Shown: piece after piece, positions 49,368 through 59,401 of the stretch | How the letters are laid out: each line of letters begins with the position of its first letter | Position numbering within the stretch: position 1 is the first letter of the stretch | DNA from: Niastella caeni | Lineage (GTDB): Bacteria; Bacteroidota; Bacteroidia; Chitinophagales; Chitinophagaceae | Direction of reading: 5' to 3' | NCBI RefSeq assembly: GCF_004834005.1 | Contig: NZ_STFF01000012.1 | Coordinates: forward strand, 120,067 to 184,066 | DNA: 64,000 nt | Made by a program: the position numbers and the translations under genes | The notes under the pieces: model-generated | The model's input: the letters and a program-made list of their open reading frames with translations, nothing else | Database searches by the model: none | Told to the model about the DNA's origin: nothing

Positions 49368-49931
49368 TTACCAGGTAGGTTTGCGAACCTGTCCGTAGCC
49401 ACCACCTCTTGGACGATCTTCAAAATGCAGGTGTGGACCGGTGGCATTGCCGGTACGGCCTACTTCGCCTATTTTTTGACCGGCAACCACTGTAGCGCCG
49501 GTGCTAACAGAGCGTACAGAAAGATGACAATACACATAATCGCGGCCGTTGGTAGCCCGCAGACCAATCCATCTTCCATAAGCGCCGCCGTTGTTGTTCG
49601 ACCATGCGATGGTGCCACCCAGCACGGCTACTACTGGTTTACCAGCGGGAGCAGCATAATCATCACCGGTATGGTACCCGGCCGCATAATCCGGGTTCCG
49701 TATACCATACGGATAGGTGACCCTATAACCCGGAACCGGTGATGCTACTCTGGCGGCAGCGGCGGCTGCGGTTTCCGGGGTTTCTACTGGCACCGTTATC
49801 GGTGTTTGGTCCGGTTCAATATCATTTGCACCCGGGGTGACAGTTGAATTTTCAGCCTTGTTACAGGACAGTACTGTTAGCATAAGTGCCAAAAGACCTA
49901 AAGACACATTTCTTGCGGTGTTTCTTTTCAT
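49368..49931 (-). CDS. M23 (LytM) peptidase lipoprotein
   Basis: The 187-aa protein starts at MKRNTARNVSLGLL and has lipobox VLSC (about residue 22). An acidic Pro/Thr linker is followed by a LytM domain with the zinc ligands in AGYHTGDDYAAP (H, D) and the catalytic GPHLHFED (HxH); a further His is in YVYCHLS. All active-site residues are present, so it should be an endopeptidase cleaving peptidoglycan cross-bridges. It is encoded 118 bp downstream of the SpoIID-domain gene in the same direction. Confidence 0.9.
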   Translation of the reverse strand: MKRNTARNVSLGLLALMLTVLSCNKAENSTVTPGANDIEPDQTPITVPVETPETAAAAAARVASPVPGYRVTYPYGIRNPDYAAGYHTGDDYAAPAGKPVVAVLGGTIAWSNNNGGAYGRWIGLRATNGRDYVYCHLSVRSVSTGATVVAGQKIGEVGRTGNATGPHLHFEDRPRGGGYGQVRKPTW

Positions 49932-50049
49932 AGTTGTTCTGTTTGTGTTTAGAAATTGTATTTGGAATATTAACCCGCCAACCCTGCCAATAATTTGGGG
50001 GCTTATAGGTTGGCGGGATGCAAAAATTTGATGAACCACTCACCACTCA

Positions 50050-50615
50050 CTATTTCACTATTAATAACTTTCTGCTGGTCGCCTTGCCGGTAGTGCCTGG
50101 GCGAACAGTTACGTTATATACGCCGGCTTTTAAACCGCTGGTATTAACCGTAAGGCGGTTAAGACCTTGTTGCAATACCACATTGCGTTGTTGCGCTATT
50201 TGTCCAAAGTTGTCGGTGATAACAATGCTGGCAGGTTGACTAACATCAGCCAGCGTATATTCGATGGTGATAGCGCTTCCGGTAACCGGGTTCGGTGCGA
50301 TCTTCAGGGTGCCATCTGCTTCTGCCTTGCGGCTATCGCTGGTGCTGCTGGTAGCAGCGGCGGCAGACGTTTGAATGGCAACGCCATCCGGATTGTAGTA
50401 GTGGTCCAGGATCCAGGTATAGGTTTGATCGGTACCCCAGAAGCTGGAACCCCATTGGCACATACCGCGGCCATGTCCACTCTTAGTTCTGCCGGCGCAA
50501 CGGGAATCTGCAATACAGGGATAATCGGTGCTGGTACCACTGAACCCATCGCCACAACCGGAGTTGTTCGATTCAGCGCAGTACTCTGCTTTGTAAATAG
50601 CGCCGTTCTTGATCA
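50050..50615. repeat. 566-bp duplication, copy 1
   Basis: Identical base for base with 53177-53742 (offset 3127). It covers the T9SS domain, linker and the end of the SpoIID domain. After a diverged stretch, a second identical block of 89 bp follows (50732-50820 = 53859-53947). Confidence 0.97.
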
Positions 50616-53016
50616 GCACAATGCCGGCGGTAGCAATAGCCGCATTCTTCACAGAAGCAGCGCGATCGGTTTGCCAGGTCTGGTGACAGGCCGCAGCCGA
50701 TAGATCATAGTTGTCGTCGGCCGGATTCTGCACAAACCAGGCGCCGCGTGAACGGTAGGCAACGGTACCTGCCTGCAGTGAAGCGGCATTCCAACTGCTC
50801 ACCCATTCGTCATCCACACCGGTTTGCACATACGATTCCAGGCTCATTACCTGTACCCGTGGACTGGCGCAAGTTGCACAAGCGCAACTGGTGGCTACAC
50901 GAATGGTTGCAGGAACAGCCAACACCGCGGTGGTCGTTGTTAATGATTCCTGGCGGGAAGTGGAAGGAACCGGATTGCCGGCAAATTCCAGTTGTTCAGC
51001 CAGGGTTTTATCGAACAACCCGTGACGGCGTACTACCAGTTCTTCGCTGGTGGTTGCTGTCAGCGAACGGGCAGACCCTGCAGCCGTAAGGGCAATCTGC
51101 ATTTCATAGGTATCGGGGATAGCGTAGAAATGCTGAATGCTGTTGGTGATATAACCTGCTTTGGCAGATTGTATTGAAACAGTTGCTGGTGTTTTACCGG
51201 GGGCTACGGTTTCTGCAGGAATGGTTAAAGAGAAGAAACCACGGGCATCTGTTGTAGCCGTGTAGTTGCCTGATTTTATTTGCGCGCCTGCTAATGGACT
51301 ATTGATATCTGCATCGCGTACATAACCGGTAAGCACCATATTATTGCCGGTAGAAGCAAGCAGGGGAGATGTGTTGGTAGCGATCCTTGCAGTACCGGGA
51401 ACATCCAGGTTGATGTCGGCATACACGCTGTCATCGGGCCCGCCGGTAAAGAAGGTGGTAAGTGCAGTATACCCGCTCTTTGAAAATTTAAAGGTGTACT
51501 TACCAGCATCAAGTCCATATACCAGTTTACCATTGGCATCGGTAGTAGCAGTGGCAGTAGTACCATTGGGCTTTGTAATGGATACTGCTGCGCTCGCAAT
51601 GGCCACGCCGGTGCTTTGGTTTTTCACCGAGAACGACAGAATGGTAAGGGCCGGTGCAGGTGGCAGTTGAATAGTGTAGTTACCCGGGCTATAATAATGG
51701 TTCAGGATCCAGGTATAGGTTTTGTCGCTGGCCCAACGGCTTGAACCCCATTGACACATTCCACGGCCATGCCCGGCCGGTGTATAACCTGCGCAGCGGG
51801 CATCGGAAATGCAGGGCCAGCCATTGGAAGTACCAGTACCGCTGTATCCATTGCCACAGCCGGAGTTGTTATTTTCTGCAGAATATTCCGCTCTGGGTAT
51901 AGCGCCGTTCTTTATCAGCACAATACCGGCTGTAGCTTTGGCGGCATCTATAGTTCTGGTAAATCTATCGGCTTCCCATGCCTGGTTACAGGTAGTGGCG
52001 GCGATATCGTAATTACTTTTAACCGGGTGCAATACATACCAGGCGCCATAGGTACGGTAGGCCACAGCACCGGCTTGTAAGGAAGCGGATGCCCAACCGG
52101 AGATCCACTCATCATCGAGGCCTGATTGTACATATTCTTCCAGGCTCATTACTTCAACGTAGCTGCAGTTTGTACAGTTACAACTATAACCCACGCGAAT
52201 GCTCGATGGCACGGTAGCTGCCAGGGCTCCCTCAATTCTTGCCTGGGGATTTGATGGTCCTGCATAACGCTGTTGCTCATCTGTCGCAGTTCTGTCGTAC
52301 AACCCATGCACCTCCTTTTCTGTTATCATGGCAGGCTGCCCGTTCTGTTGCATCCGGGCTGAACCGATGGGCGTAAGGGCCACCTTCATCATATACGAGT
52401 CGGGCATGGAATAGCGCTGAACAGTAAAAGGCGCATACCCGCTCTTCGTAAAAGTGATCGTTGTTTTAGCAGGTGCAGCCGTAGGTGTAATGGCCGCCGA
52501 AGGAGCGGGCACCACCAGTATGAAATAACCCTTGCTGTCTGTTACTGCAGAGTTTGAGCCGGTGCTTACGAGCACACCCCCCAGCGGGGTGTTTTTTTCT
52601 TCATCTCTTACATACCCGCTGATGGTAGTTTGATTGGCACTTACCCGTAACTGGGCTAGCTGCTGCAGTTGCACGTTTTCATTGGCCGGCTCCAGGTTAA
52701 TGCGGGCTTCTATGTTGGTTACCTCGCCCGATGAAAAGTAAGTGGCTAATGGTTTGTAGCCGTTGGCCGCAATGGAGAAGTCATACTTCCCGTTCACGGC
52801 TGTAAATACTACTTTACCGTTGGCCGCTGTTACCTGGCTGGTGCTGCCATTGGGCGCTTTTACCTGTACAACAGCACCGGGTACGGCAAACCCGGTATAC
52901 TGGTCCTTTACAATGAACGTGATGTTGGTAGGGCCGCCGGTTGACTGTTGCGCAGATAATTGCGAAAACAACAGTATCCCGAGTGCAGCCAGAAGGAATC
53001 GTCGCATGCTGATCAT
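50050..53016 (-). CDS. exported protein with two SpoIID/LytB domains and T9SS sorting domain
   Basis: The 988-aa protein has a signal peptide (ending QLSAQQ), then carboxypeptidase-regulatory-like beta domains (ITFIVKDQYTGFAVPGAVVQV, GYVRDEEKNTPLGGVLV). A first SpoIID domain (about 265-450) has MSLEEYVQSGLDDEW and GHGRGMCQWGS. More beta domains (about 455-640) precede a second SpoIID domain (about 690-880). It ends in a T9SS type A domain (KIAPNPVTGSAITIEYTL ... SRKLLIVK). SpoIID cleaves stripped glycan strands and LytB enhances amidase. Here the domains are Cys-rich (CNCTNC, CACATC), fitting an extracellular protein. The second SpoIID plus sorting domain is copied almost perfectly in the next gene. 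Confidence 0.9.
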   Translation of the reverse strand: MISMRRFLLAALGILLFSQLSAQQSTGGPTNITFIVKDQYTGFAVPGAVVQVKAPNGSTSQVTAANGKVVFTAVNGKYDFSIAANGYKPLATYFSSGEVTNIEARINLEPANENVQLQQLAQLRVSANQTTISGYVRDEEKNTPLGGVLVSTGSNSAVTDSKGYFILVVPAPSAAITPTAAPAKTTITFTKSGYAPFTVQRYSMPDSYMMKVALTPIGSARMQQNGQPAMITEKEVHGLYDRTATDEQQRYAGPSNPQARIEGALAATVPSSIRVGYSCNCTNCSYVEVMSLEEYVQSGLDDEWISGWASASLQAGAVAYRTYGAWYVLHPVKSNYDIAATTCNQAWEADRFTRTIDAAKATAGIVLIKNGAIPRAEYSAENNNSGCGNGYSGTGTSNGWPCISDARCAGYTPAGHGRGMCQWGSSRWASDKTYTWILNHYYSPGNYTIQLPPAPALTILSFSVKNQSTGVAIASAAVSITKPNGTTATATTDANGKLVYGLDAGKYTFKFSKSGYTALTTFFTGGPDDSVYADINLDVPGTARIATNTSPLLASTGNNMVLTGYVRDADINSPLAGAQIKSGNYTATTDARGFFSLTIPAETVAPGKTPATVSIQSAKAGYITNSIQHFYAIPDTYEMQIALTAAGSARSLTATTSEELVVRRHGLFDKTLAEQLEFAGNPVPSTSRQESLTTTTAVLAVPATIRVATSCACATCASPRVQVMSLESYVQTGVDDEWVSSWNAASLQAGTVAYRSRGAWFVQNPADDNYDLSAAACHQTWQTDRAASVKNAAIATAGIVLIKNGAIYKAEYCAESNNSGCGDGFSGTSTDYPCIADSRCAGRTKSGHGRGMCQWGSSFWGTDQTYTWILDHYYNPDGVAIQTSAAAATSSTSDSRKAEADGTLKIAPNPVTGSAITIEYTLADVSQPASIVITDNFGQIAQQRNVVLQQGLNRLTVNTSGLKAGVYNVTVRPGTTGKATSRKLLIVK

Positions 53017-53176
53017 AGTATATGGTTTAATTGACTGTTTGGTTGTTTTAAATTAAGCGAGTGGCGAGTAGTAAATAGCTAGTAGGAATTACAAGAAATA
53101 AACTTTTAAAAGCCCCACTGGCTATTTACTACTGAAGATTTAAAAATCCCACTCGCTACTCGCCACTTACTACTCG
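53017..53176. repeat. AGTGGCGAGTAGTAAATAGC inverted word repeat
   Basis: Left words GCGAGTGGCGAGTAGTAAAT (53056-53085) face complements CCCACTGGCTATTTACTACT and CCCACTCGCTACTCGCCACT. This is the same vocabulary as 25381-25524. It separates the two SpoIID-domain genes. Confidence 0.8.
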
Positions 53177-53742
53177 CTATTTCACTATTAATAACTTTCT
53201 GCTGGTCGCCTTGCCGGTAGTGCCTGGGCGAACAGTTACGTTATATACGCCGGCTTTTAAACCGCTGGTATTAACCGTAAGGCGGTTAAGACCTTGTTGC
53301 AATACCACATTGCGTTGTTGCGCTATTTGTCCAAAGTTGTCGGTGATAACAATGCTGGCAGGTTGACTAACATCAGCCAGCGTATATTCGATGGTGATAG
53401 CGCTTCCGGTAACCGGGTTCGGTGCGATCTTCAGGGTGCCATCTGCTTCTGCCTTGCGGCTATCGCTGGTGCTGCTGGTAGCAGCGGCGGCAGACGTTTG
53501 AATGGCAACGCCATCCGGATTGTAGTAGTGGTCCAGGATCCAGGTATAGGTTTGATCGGTACCCCAGAAGCTGGAACCCCATTGGCACATACCGCGGCCA
53601 TGTCCACTCTTAGTTCTGCCGGCGCAACGGGAATCTGCAATACAGGGATAATCGGTGCTGGTACCACTGAACCCATCGCCACAACCGGAGTTGTTCGATT
53701 CAGCGCAGTACTCTGCTTTGTAAATAGCGCCGTTCTTGATCA
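53177..53742. repeat. 566-bp duplication, copy 2
   Basis: Perfect copy of 50050-50615, ending at a G/A difference at 53743. See copy 1. Confidence 0.97.
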
Positions 53743-56074
53743 ACACGATACCGGCAGTGGCGATCGCTGCATTCTTTACACTGGTTGCGCGATCGGTTTG
53801 CCAGGTCTGGTGGCAGGCTGCTGATGAAATATCATAATTGGTAGCGGCAGGGTGTTGTACAAACCAGGCGCCGCGTGAACGGTAGGCAACGGTACCTGCC
53901 TGCAGTGAAGCGGCATTCCAACTGCTCACCCATTCGTCATCCACACCCGTTTGAACATATGATTCCAGGCTCATTACTTCAACAACCGGCTCAGCGCAGG
54001 TAGCAGCACAGGCGCAGTTGGTAGACACCCGAACGACGGCCGGTACAGCCAACGCGGCGGCTGTTACTGCTTCACCTTCTTCTCTGGCAGTTACATTAGA
54101 TGATTTTTGTGGTGCAATAAATTCCAATTGTTCAGCGACTGTTTTATCAAACAAACCATGGCGGCGGATAACCTGGTCCTGGCCGGCAGAAAAAGCCAGG
54201 GCACGGGGAGACGCAGCCGATGTTAAAGCGATCTGCATTTCATATGTATCAGGAATGGCATACAGGTTTTTAATGCTGTTGCTGATATATCCTGCTTTGC
54301 CCGATTGAACAGAAATAGTAGCAGGTGCTTTGCCTTGCGTTACTGCTTCGGCAGGTACTGTAAGAGTGAAGAAGCCCTGTGCGTTGGTAGTAGCAGTATA
54401 TGTACCGGCATTTACCTGTGCACCGGCCAGCGGAGTGTTTTGATCGGCATCACGTACATAACCGGTTAAGGTCATGCTGTTGGCAGAAGGTTGCACCAAT
54501 GGAGAGCCGGCAGCTATTCTGGCCGAACTGGCAGGATCGAGGTTGATGTTAGCGGTGATCTTCGCATTGGTTGCGCTACCCGTAAAGAAGGTGCTTAAGG
54601 CAGTATAACCGCTTTTGGTAAAAGCAAAAGTATACTTGCCGGCGTTCATGCCATAAGTGAGTTTGCCATTGGCATCGGTTGTTACGGTGGCAGTAGTGCC
54701 ATCAGGTTTGGTTACTTTAACCGATGCGCTGGCAACAGCCAGACCGGAGTTCATATCTTTCACCGCAAACGTAATGGTAGTGACATAGGCAGCCGGATTG
54801 ATGAGATCGTAGTATTTCGGCCAGTTCCAGTTGATACCTGGGTCGGTATGCTTATCGTTACTGGTTTGAGGATAATTAGTATGGCCTTTAATACGCACGG
54901 TTATAGGCAACGGATTATAACCTGAAGTAGAAGCCCCCCGATAGCATTTGGTAGGGTCGATGTTGTTGTCCCTGCAAATATCACGTACCAGGGCTGCCGA
55001 GCTATTGTACATAGCGTTGGTATACCAGGATGCGTCATTTACGAAGCCTTCGTGCTCGATACCTATTGTATAGTAATTCTGGTCGGCTACATGCCAGGCC
55101 CGGTCTTTTTCCAGCACCATTTGCGTGATCTGTCCGTCTGATGAACGCACTACATAGTGCGCCGACACCTTTGCAGCCGGGTTATTAAACCATGATATAC
55201 AACTCGAGTAAGATCCCTGAACTGTATGTACAGCTACATTCGTGATCGCATTGCCTCCACGGCCTACGCCCCAATTGGCGGTGTTGGCCTGGTCCCACAA
55301 GGCAGGAGGATAGTCGGCGCTTTGTACGGCCATCTCATCATTGGTGCTCTCCGTTCTGGCATTGCTGTTATTGGCCGGTGCTGTATTGCTGACTGGTAAA
55401 ACGATGCCGTTGCTTTTAATGATGTCGTGCCTGTAATCGAGCTGTACACCGGGCGCGCTCAACGTACGCAGCGTTTGTGGCGCATAGATCCTGTCTAATT
55501 GTACGCCGCGTGGCATTTGTTTAAATTGCGGCGTTGTAAAGCCTTTGCGCAAATGATCGTAAATGTCATAAGTGTACAATGAATGCGCATATTTATTGAT
55601 TGCGCTGCCATCATCGGGAATATTCGACAGTTTCTCCAGTACTTTAGAGAAGTTTTCCAATGTAGTGTTAGCGGGCAGTTTTTGTACGCCAGCTTCATGG
55701 CTGAGGAATTTCGCCACTGCCAGTACCTGCAGGCGTACATCTTTTTTGAATTGCTCAGGGGTAATGCCGCTAAGCCTGCAAACTGCTGTTAGATTATTTT
55801 TGAAATAACCTCTGCCATCTTCTACAAGTCCAAAAATGCCATAAGGTTGAGGCATGGGTTCTTCATCGCCGTCTGCTTTGGCGTCTGCAGACAGGTTTTG
55901 CATGTGGGAAGCTGAATAAGCCGCAGCTTCCAGCAAACCCTTTGGAAGATTTGGATACAAGCGGTATGCTTCGGCAAAATAGCCGCTGAAATTTTCAACC
56001 TGTTGCGCAGTGGCTTGTACACTTAGCACCAGGATAAGAAACAATCCAGAAAGTAGTCGTCGTTTACTCATCAT
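53177..56074 (-). CDS. exported amidase-SpoIID fusion with T9SS sorting domain
   Basis: The 965-aa protein has a signal peptide (ending ATAQQ). Residues ~28-140 (FAEAYRLYPNLPKGLLEAAAY ... PYGIFGLVEDG) resemble the lysozyme-like N-terminal part of some secreted amidases. The Amidase_2 domain (about 265-430) shows zinc-ligand regions NVAVHTVQG, GIEHEG, IKGHTNYP and HTDPGINWNW. Beta domains, a SpoIID domain (about 670-850, MSLESYVQTGVDDEW, GHGRGMCQWGS) and a T9SS type A domain follow. It should cut the amide bond between MurNAc and stem peptide, with SpoIID acting on glycan strands, outside the cell. A second start Met is at 56071. It lies 160 bp upstream of the double-SpoIID gene in the same direction. 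Confidence 0.9.
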   Translation of the reverse strand: MMSKRRLLSGLFLILVLSVQATAQQVENFSGYFAEAYRLYPNLPKGLLEAAAYSASHMQNLSADAKADGDEEPMPQPYGIFGLVEDGRGYFKNNLTAVCRLSGITPEQFKKDVRLQVLAVAKFLSHEAGVQKLPANTTLENFSKVLEKLSNIPDDGSAINKYAHSLYTYDIYDHLRKGFTTPQFKQMPRGVQLDRIYAPQTLRTLSAPGVQLDYRHDIIKSNGIVLPVSNTAPANNSNARTESTNDEMAVQSADYPPALWDQANTANWGVGRGGNAITNVAVHTVQGSYSSCISWFNNPAAKVSAHYVVRSSDGQITQMVLEKDRAWHVADQNYYTIGIEHEGFVNDASWYTNAMYNSSAALVRDICRDNNIDPTKCYRGASTSGYNPLPITVRIKGHTNYPQTSNDKHTDPGINWNWPKYYDLINPAAYVTTITFAVKDMNSGLAVASASVKVTKPDGTTATVTTDANGKLTYGMNAGKYTFAFTKSGYTALSTFFTGSATNAKITANINLDPASSARIAAGSPLVQPSANSMTLTGYVRDADQNTPLAGAQVNAGTYTATTNAQGFFTLTVPAEAVTQGKAPATISVQSGKAGYISNSIKNLYAIPDTYEMQIALTSAASPRALAFSAGQDQVIRRHGLFDKTVAEQLEFIAPQKSSNVTAREEGEAVTAAALAVPAVVRVSTNCACAATCAEPVVEVMSLESYVQTGVDDEWVSSWNAASLQAGTVAYRSRGAWFVQHPAATNYDISSAACHQTWQTDRATSVKNAAIATAGIVLIKNGAIYKAEYCAESNNSGCGDGFSGTSTDYPCIADSRCAGRTKSGHGRGMCQWGSSFWGTDQTYTWILDHYYNPDGVAIQTSAAAATSSTSDSRKAEADGTLKIAPNPVTGSAITIEYTLADVSQPASIVITDNFGQIAQQRNVVLQQGLNRLTVNTSGLKAGVYNVTVRPGTTGKATSRKLLIVK

Positions 56075-57045
56075 GTTTATTTTTAATGGTTGCGAATAAG
56101 CAAATGATTGCCCGTTACCTGCAGAGATCAGCTTTCCGGCAGGTAAAAAGGTTTACGGTTCAGTAAACAGGGTTCACTGACGTACTGTAAATGAGGCTAT
56201 ACTATAGTGTAGGGAATAGGTACGGATGGCGGCCTGAAGCCGCAGTCAGGGTACCCGGTGTAAATGGGGTCACGTATATACACACCTTGTTATGGTACTA
56301 CGCATGCCAGTTCCAAAGGCACTGCTGCAATGTCCGGTATGATACTGGTGAAAGAGAAATTGGCAACGCTGTTAACTATGTTGCTTTTGGGTGTATGCAG
56401 CGGGACAACGACCATGCAGGCGTTTCGCCTGGCAATGGTCCAATATGGCAAAGCGAAGGGTGTACAGATCTTTTTCATGATAAGGCAGATAAGGATTTTA
56501 AAATATTATGTCTTACATAATTAAGGTAAATTTTTGAACTGGCAATAAGGGGATCATGAAAATTATATGAATATCCCCCGTGCGCATATCGTTCTGGTAA
56601 CGTTGTTGAGTACATGTAGTTGTATAATTGATTCTATATTAGTGCTTCTTATATCAGTATTGTACGAATGTGAATTCCATTTCTGTGTTCCCCTGCACAA
56701 CGGTTTTCTTTCCACTTTGCCAGTATTGTGCGAAAACCACACCCGCACAAAAACGCATCACAGTAATTCCACGCCATTCATTAATACATCCTACTTATGA
56801 ACGAAAAAACAGAAACAGCCGGTACTAAACAAACATCAAACCAGCCTTTCGCAAAAAGCCCCCAAAGGGTGTTTTAGTTTTCAACATTATTCATTTTTAC
56901 ACAAAGACCCTGTGGTGTTTGGGTAAATCCAATTATGGTTATAGGTTAATAAAATACTTATCTTTAATAGCATGCAACATTGAACGTATAACTACTTGTT
57001 GACCCGGGGAATAGGTTTTGTTTTTTTACCTGGTTAATTCATACT
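56075..57045. other. 971-bp gene-poor region
   Basis: The region lies between divergent genes. It holds several frames up to 109 codons on both strands, none with recognisable protein character. A 26-codon frame at 56797-56877 is the only one with a compact hydrophilic product. The right part is A/T-rich. No repeat words of the other spacers are seen, which makes it different from them. Confidence 0.5.
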
Positions 57046-57513
57046 ATGCTACGAAAAATATTACTGCTCATTACCGGTACACTGTTGGTGTTGGTAACAG
57101 GCGTTTTTTGGGGCACCTGGTTTTCGTTGAGTAGAACCATGTATACATTTCCGGCTGAAACATTTGTTGTCATCGGTAAAGCGATCATGCAGAACGTAGC
57201 CGTTGGCATGAGCATAATGATGCCGCTGGGGATCCTGGGCCTGGTGCTCTTGTTGCTGATGGCCGGAAAAAGAAAGAAAGCCCATACCTACTGGCTGTTA
57301 TCTTCCCTTATATTATTTGTAGTGGCATTGGTAATAACCTTGTTTATTCTGCTGCCGATCGATAACCAGATAAAGACCTGGACCCCAACTTTCATCCCTT
57401 CCGACTGGCAGGCCGTTCGCGACCGCTGGCAATTCTATCATACCAACCGCACCTTTCTTGCCCTGGCGGGCATGATCTGTTTCCTGATGGCTGCCATTAA
57501 AAGGTATAGCTGA
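57046..57513 (+). CDS. DUF1772/anthrone-oxygenase-like membrane protein
   Basis: The 155-aa protein has four predicted transmembrane helices (residues ~5-25, 50-72, 82-104, 135-152). It has the DUF1772 pattern in LLPIDNQIKTWTP followed by WQAVRDRWQFYHTNRTFLAL, with conserved Asn, Trp and His/Arg. Relatives are of unknown function; a few fungal members act in anthrone oxidation, which should not be transferred here. It is monocistronic. Confidence 0.75.
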   Translation: MLRKILLLITGTLLVLVTGVFWGTWFSLSRTMYTFPAETFVVIGKAIMQNVAVGMSIMMPLGILGLVLLLLMAGKRKKAHTYWLLSSLILFVVALVITLFILLPIDNQIKTWTPTFIPSDWQAVRDRWQFYHTNRTFLALAGMICFLMAAIKRYS

Positions 57514-57713
57514 TGTTTTTTAGACACTTAATATAGCGCATAAGGTTGAACTGCTATAGATAACAGCTACCCGATAAGCATATTTACCTACGGTTTTAAT
57601 ATGGTACTTATAATTCGCGGAATACACTTGTCAGTTGTACGCTTCAATTACAATTTCATTACGAAGTTTGGTGCTCAATAATGTCATATTTATTTAGGTA
57701 AAAATCCATCACA

Positions 57714-59369
57714 ATGAAATTGCTTAATATCCTGACTAACCGAAAAGGACTACTTTTACTCATTGCCATCATGGGTACAGGTATGCTGGCGAAAGCCCAG
57801 CTTAAGATTGGTGATAACCCCACCAGTATCCAAAAAAGTTCTATCCTCGAATTGGAAAGTACCCGCCAGGGTTTGTTGTTACCGCGTTTAAGCGATACTA
57901 CAGCAATCAATTCCCTTACCCCGCCCAATGGCATGATCATTTATCTCACTGCAGATAATAGTTTGCGCATCCGCAGCAATGGCGCCTGGAAAAAACTCGC
58001 CAGCATGGAAGATGCCACCGCTAACTGGTCGTTGACCGGTAACAGCGGTACTGACTCCGCCACCAGTTTTATTGGTACCATCGATGGTCAGCCTTTTACT
58101 ATCAGGACCGATAATACGGCCCGCATGATCATCGGCTCCAATGGAAACGTGGGTATAGGAACTACCACGCCATCCGCTACTTTGAATGTAGACGGTACCG
58201 TAAAGTTCGAAAACCTTGCAAGCGGTTCAACCGAAGTAGATGTGCTGGTATTAGCGGGCAATGGTTCTGTGTACAAAAGGAGCATGTCGTCGAGCGCATT
58301 TACCAACGCTATTAAATCTATCAATGGCATCCAAAAGCAAACCCTTTCAATAACCGCCGAAACCAGTACAACAAAAAATGAGGTAGAAGTAGAGGACCGT
58401 ACTTCAGACAGTACCATCGCCATCTACCTGCCTGTACAGAATGGCGATTCCGGTTCTGCCAAACCATACGGGTTTTTAACGTATGACGACTGGACGAAAA
58501 TTCAAAGTGGTATTCAAACCATAACCATAGGAGCAGTGGCTTCTTCGGCCAATGTAAAAGGCGCTTCTATTGTAACTGACAGTACTTCGCGCCAGATCAT
58601 CCTGCACCCTGCCAATGCAACGAACCCTGGTATTGTAACCGCCGGCACGCAAACCTTCGGTGGTAACAAAACTTTCCGCGATAGTGTAACCGTAGGCTCA
58701 ACGCTTACCCTCAACAGTGTGGCTGATAACACCAGCGCCGACTCTGTACTGGTAATTACCAATGGCGTGGTGGAGAAAAGACAGGTAAGTGATGCGGCAT
58801 TTGGGAATGCCATACAACGTATTAATGGCAATACCGATACGGCACAGGTATTTGCTTTCAGAAATTCAGGAACAGATCTTACGGTTTCAACCAATGGAAG
58901 CGACAGCCTCTTTTTGAACGTACCTAATGCCAGCACTACAGCACGTGGTGTGGTAACTGCTGCCGCTCAAACCTTTGGTGGCAACAAAACCTTCCAGGAT
59001 ACGGTAACGGCAGCCAAAACCTTATTGGCAGGCACTACCGGAAATGCCAACTCAACCGTACAGGTGGCAGGCTCATTGTCACTGGCCATTAAATCGGTAA
59101 CCGCTAATTACACGGTAACTGCAGGCGACAATACCATTCTGGCTAATACCACTACAACAGCATTTACTATTACATTACCATCACCCGCCAGTTTTGCCGG
59201 CCGCATCTATACAATTAAAAAGATAGGCACCGGTGGCATAGATAAAGAGCTGACCATTTCACCTGCATCAGGCACTATTGATGGCGGCAGTTCATATGTT
59301 ATCTATAACGACTGGACGTACGTAACGCTTCAAACCGACGGTACCAACTGGTACGTGATCAAGAAATAA
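57714..59369 (+). CDS. exported tail-fibre-like repeat protein
   Basis: The 551-aa protein has a signal peptide (ending LAKAQ) and an N-terminal module GDNPTSIQKSSILELESTRQ GLLLPRLSDT that is shared with the next gene. A region with VGIGTTTPSATLNVDG is typical of bacteriophage-fibre-like surface proteins of Bacteroidota. Two TFGGNKTF repeats (about 320 and 425) follow, with a C-terminal beta domain ending LQTDGTNWYVIKK. There is no T9SS domain. It probably forms trimeric fibres on the surface or in an appendage; the target is unknown. Confidence 0.8.
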   Translation: MKLLNILTNRKGLLLLIAIMGTGMLAKAQLKIGDNPTSIQKSSILELESTRQGLLLPRLSDTTAINSLTPPNGMIIYLTADNSLRIRSNGAWKKLASMEDATANWSLTGNSGTDSATSFIGTIDGQPFTIRTDNTARMIIGSNGNVGIGTTTPSATLNVDGTVKFENLASGSTEVDVLVLAGNGSVYKRSMSSSAFTNAIKSINGIQKQTLSITAETSTTKNEVEVEDRTSDSTIAIYLPVQNGDSGSAKPYGFLTYDDWTKIQSGIQTITIGAVASSANVKGASIVTDSTSRQIILHPANATNPGIVTAGTQTFGGNKTFRDSVTVGSTLTLNSVADNTSADSVLVITNGVVEKRQVSDAAFGNAIQRINGNTDTAQVFAFRNSGTDLTVSTNGSDSLFLNVPNASTTARGVVTAAAQTFGGNKTFQDTVTAAKTLLAGTTGNANSTVQVAGSLSLAIKSVTANYTVTAGDNTILANTTTTAFTITLPSPASFAGRIYTIKKIGTGGIDKELTISPASGTIDGGSSYVIYNDWTYVTLQTDGTNWYVIKK

Positions 59370-59401
59370 CAACCCGTAACCATACTGTTTAAAGCAGGTA
59401 T

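Noticed and set aside
56797..56877. 26-codon frame (MNEKTETAGTKQTSNQPFAK...) as a possible peptide or RiPP precursor
   Set aside because: No ribosome-binding signal, modification enzyme or exporter nearby; such a short frame is expected by chance.
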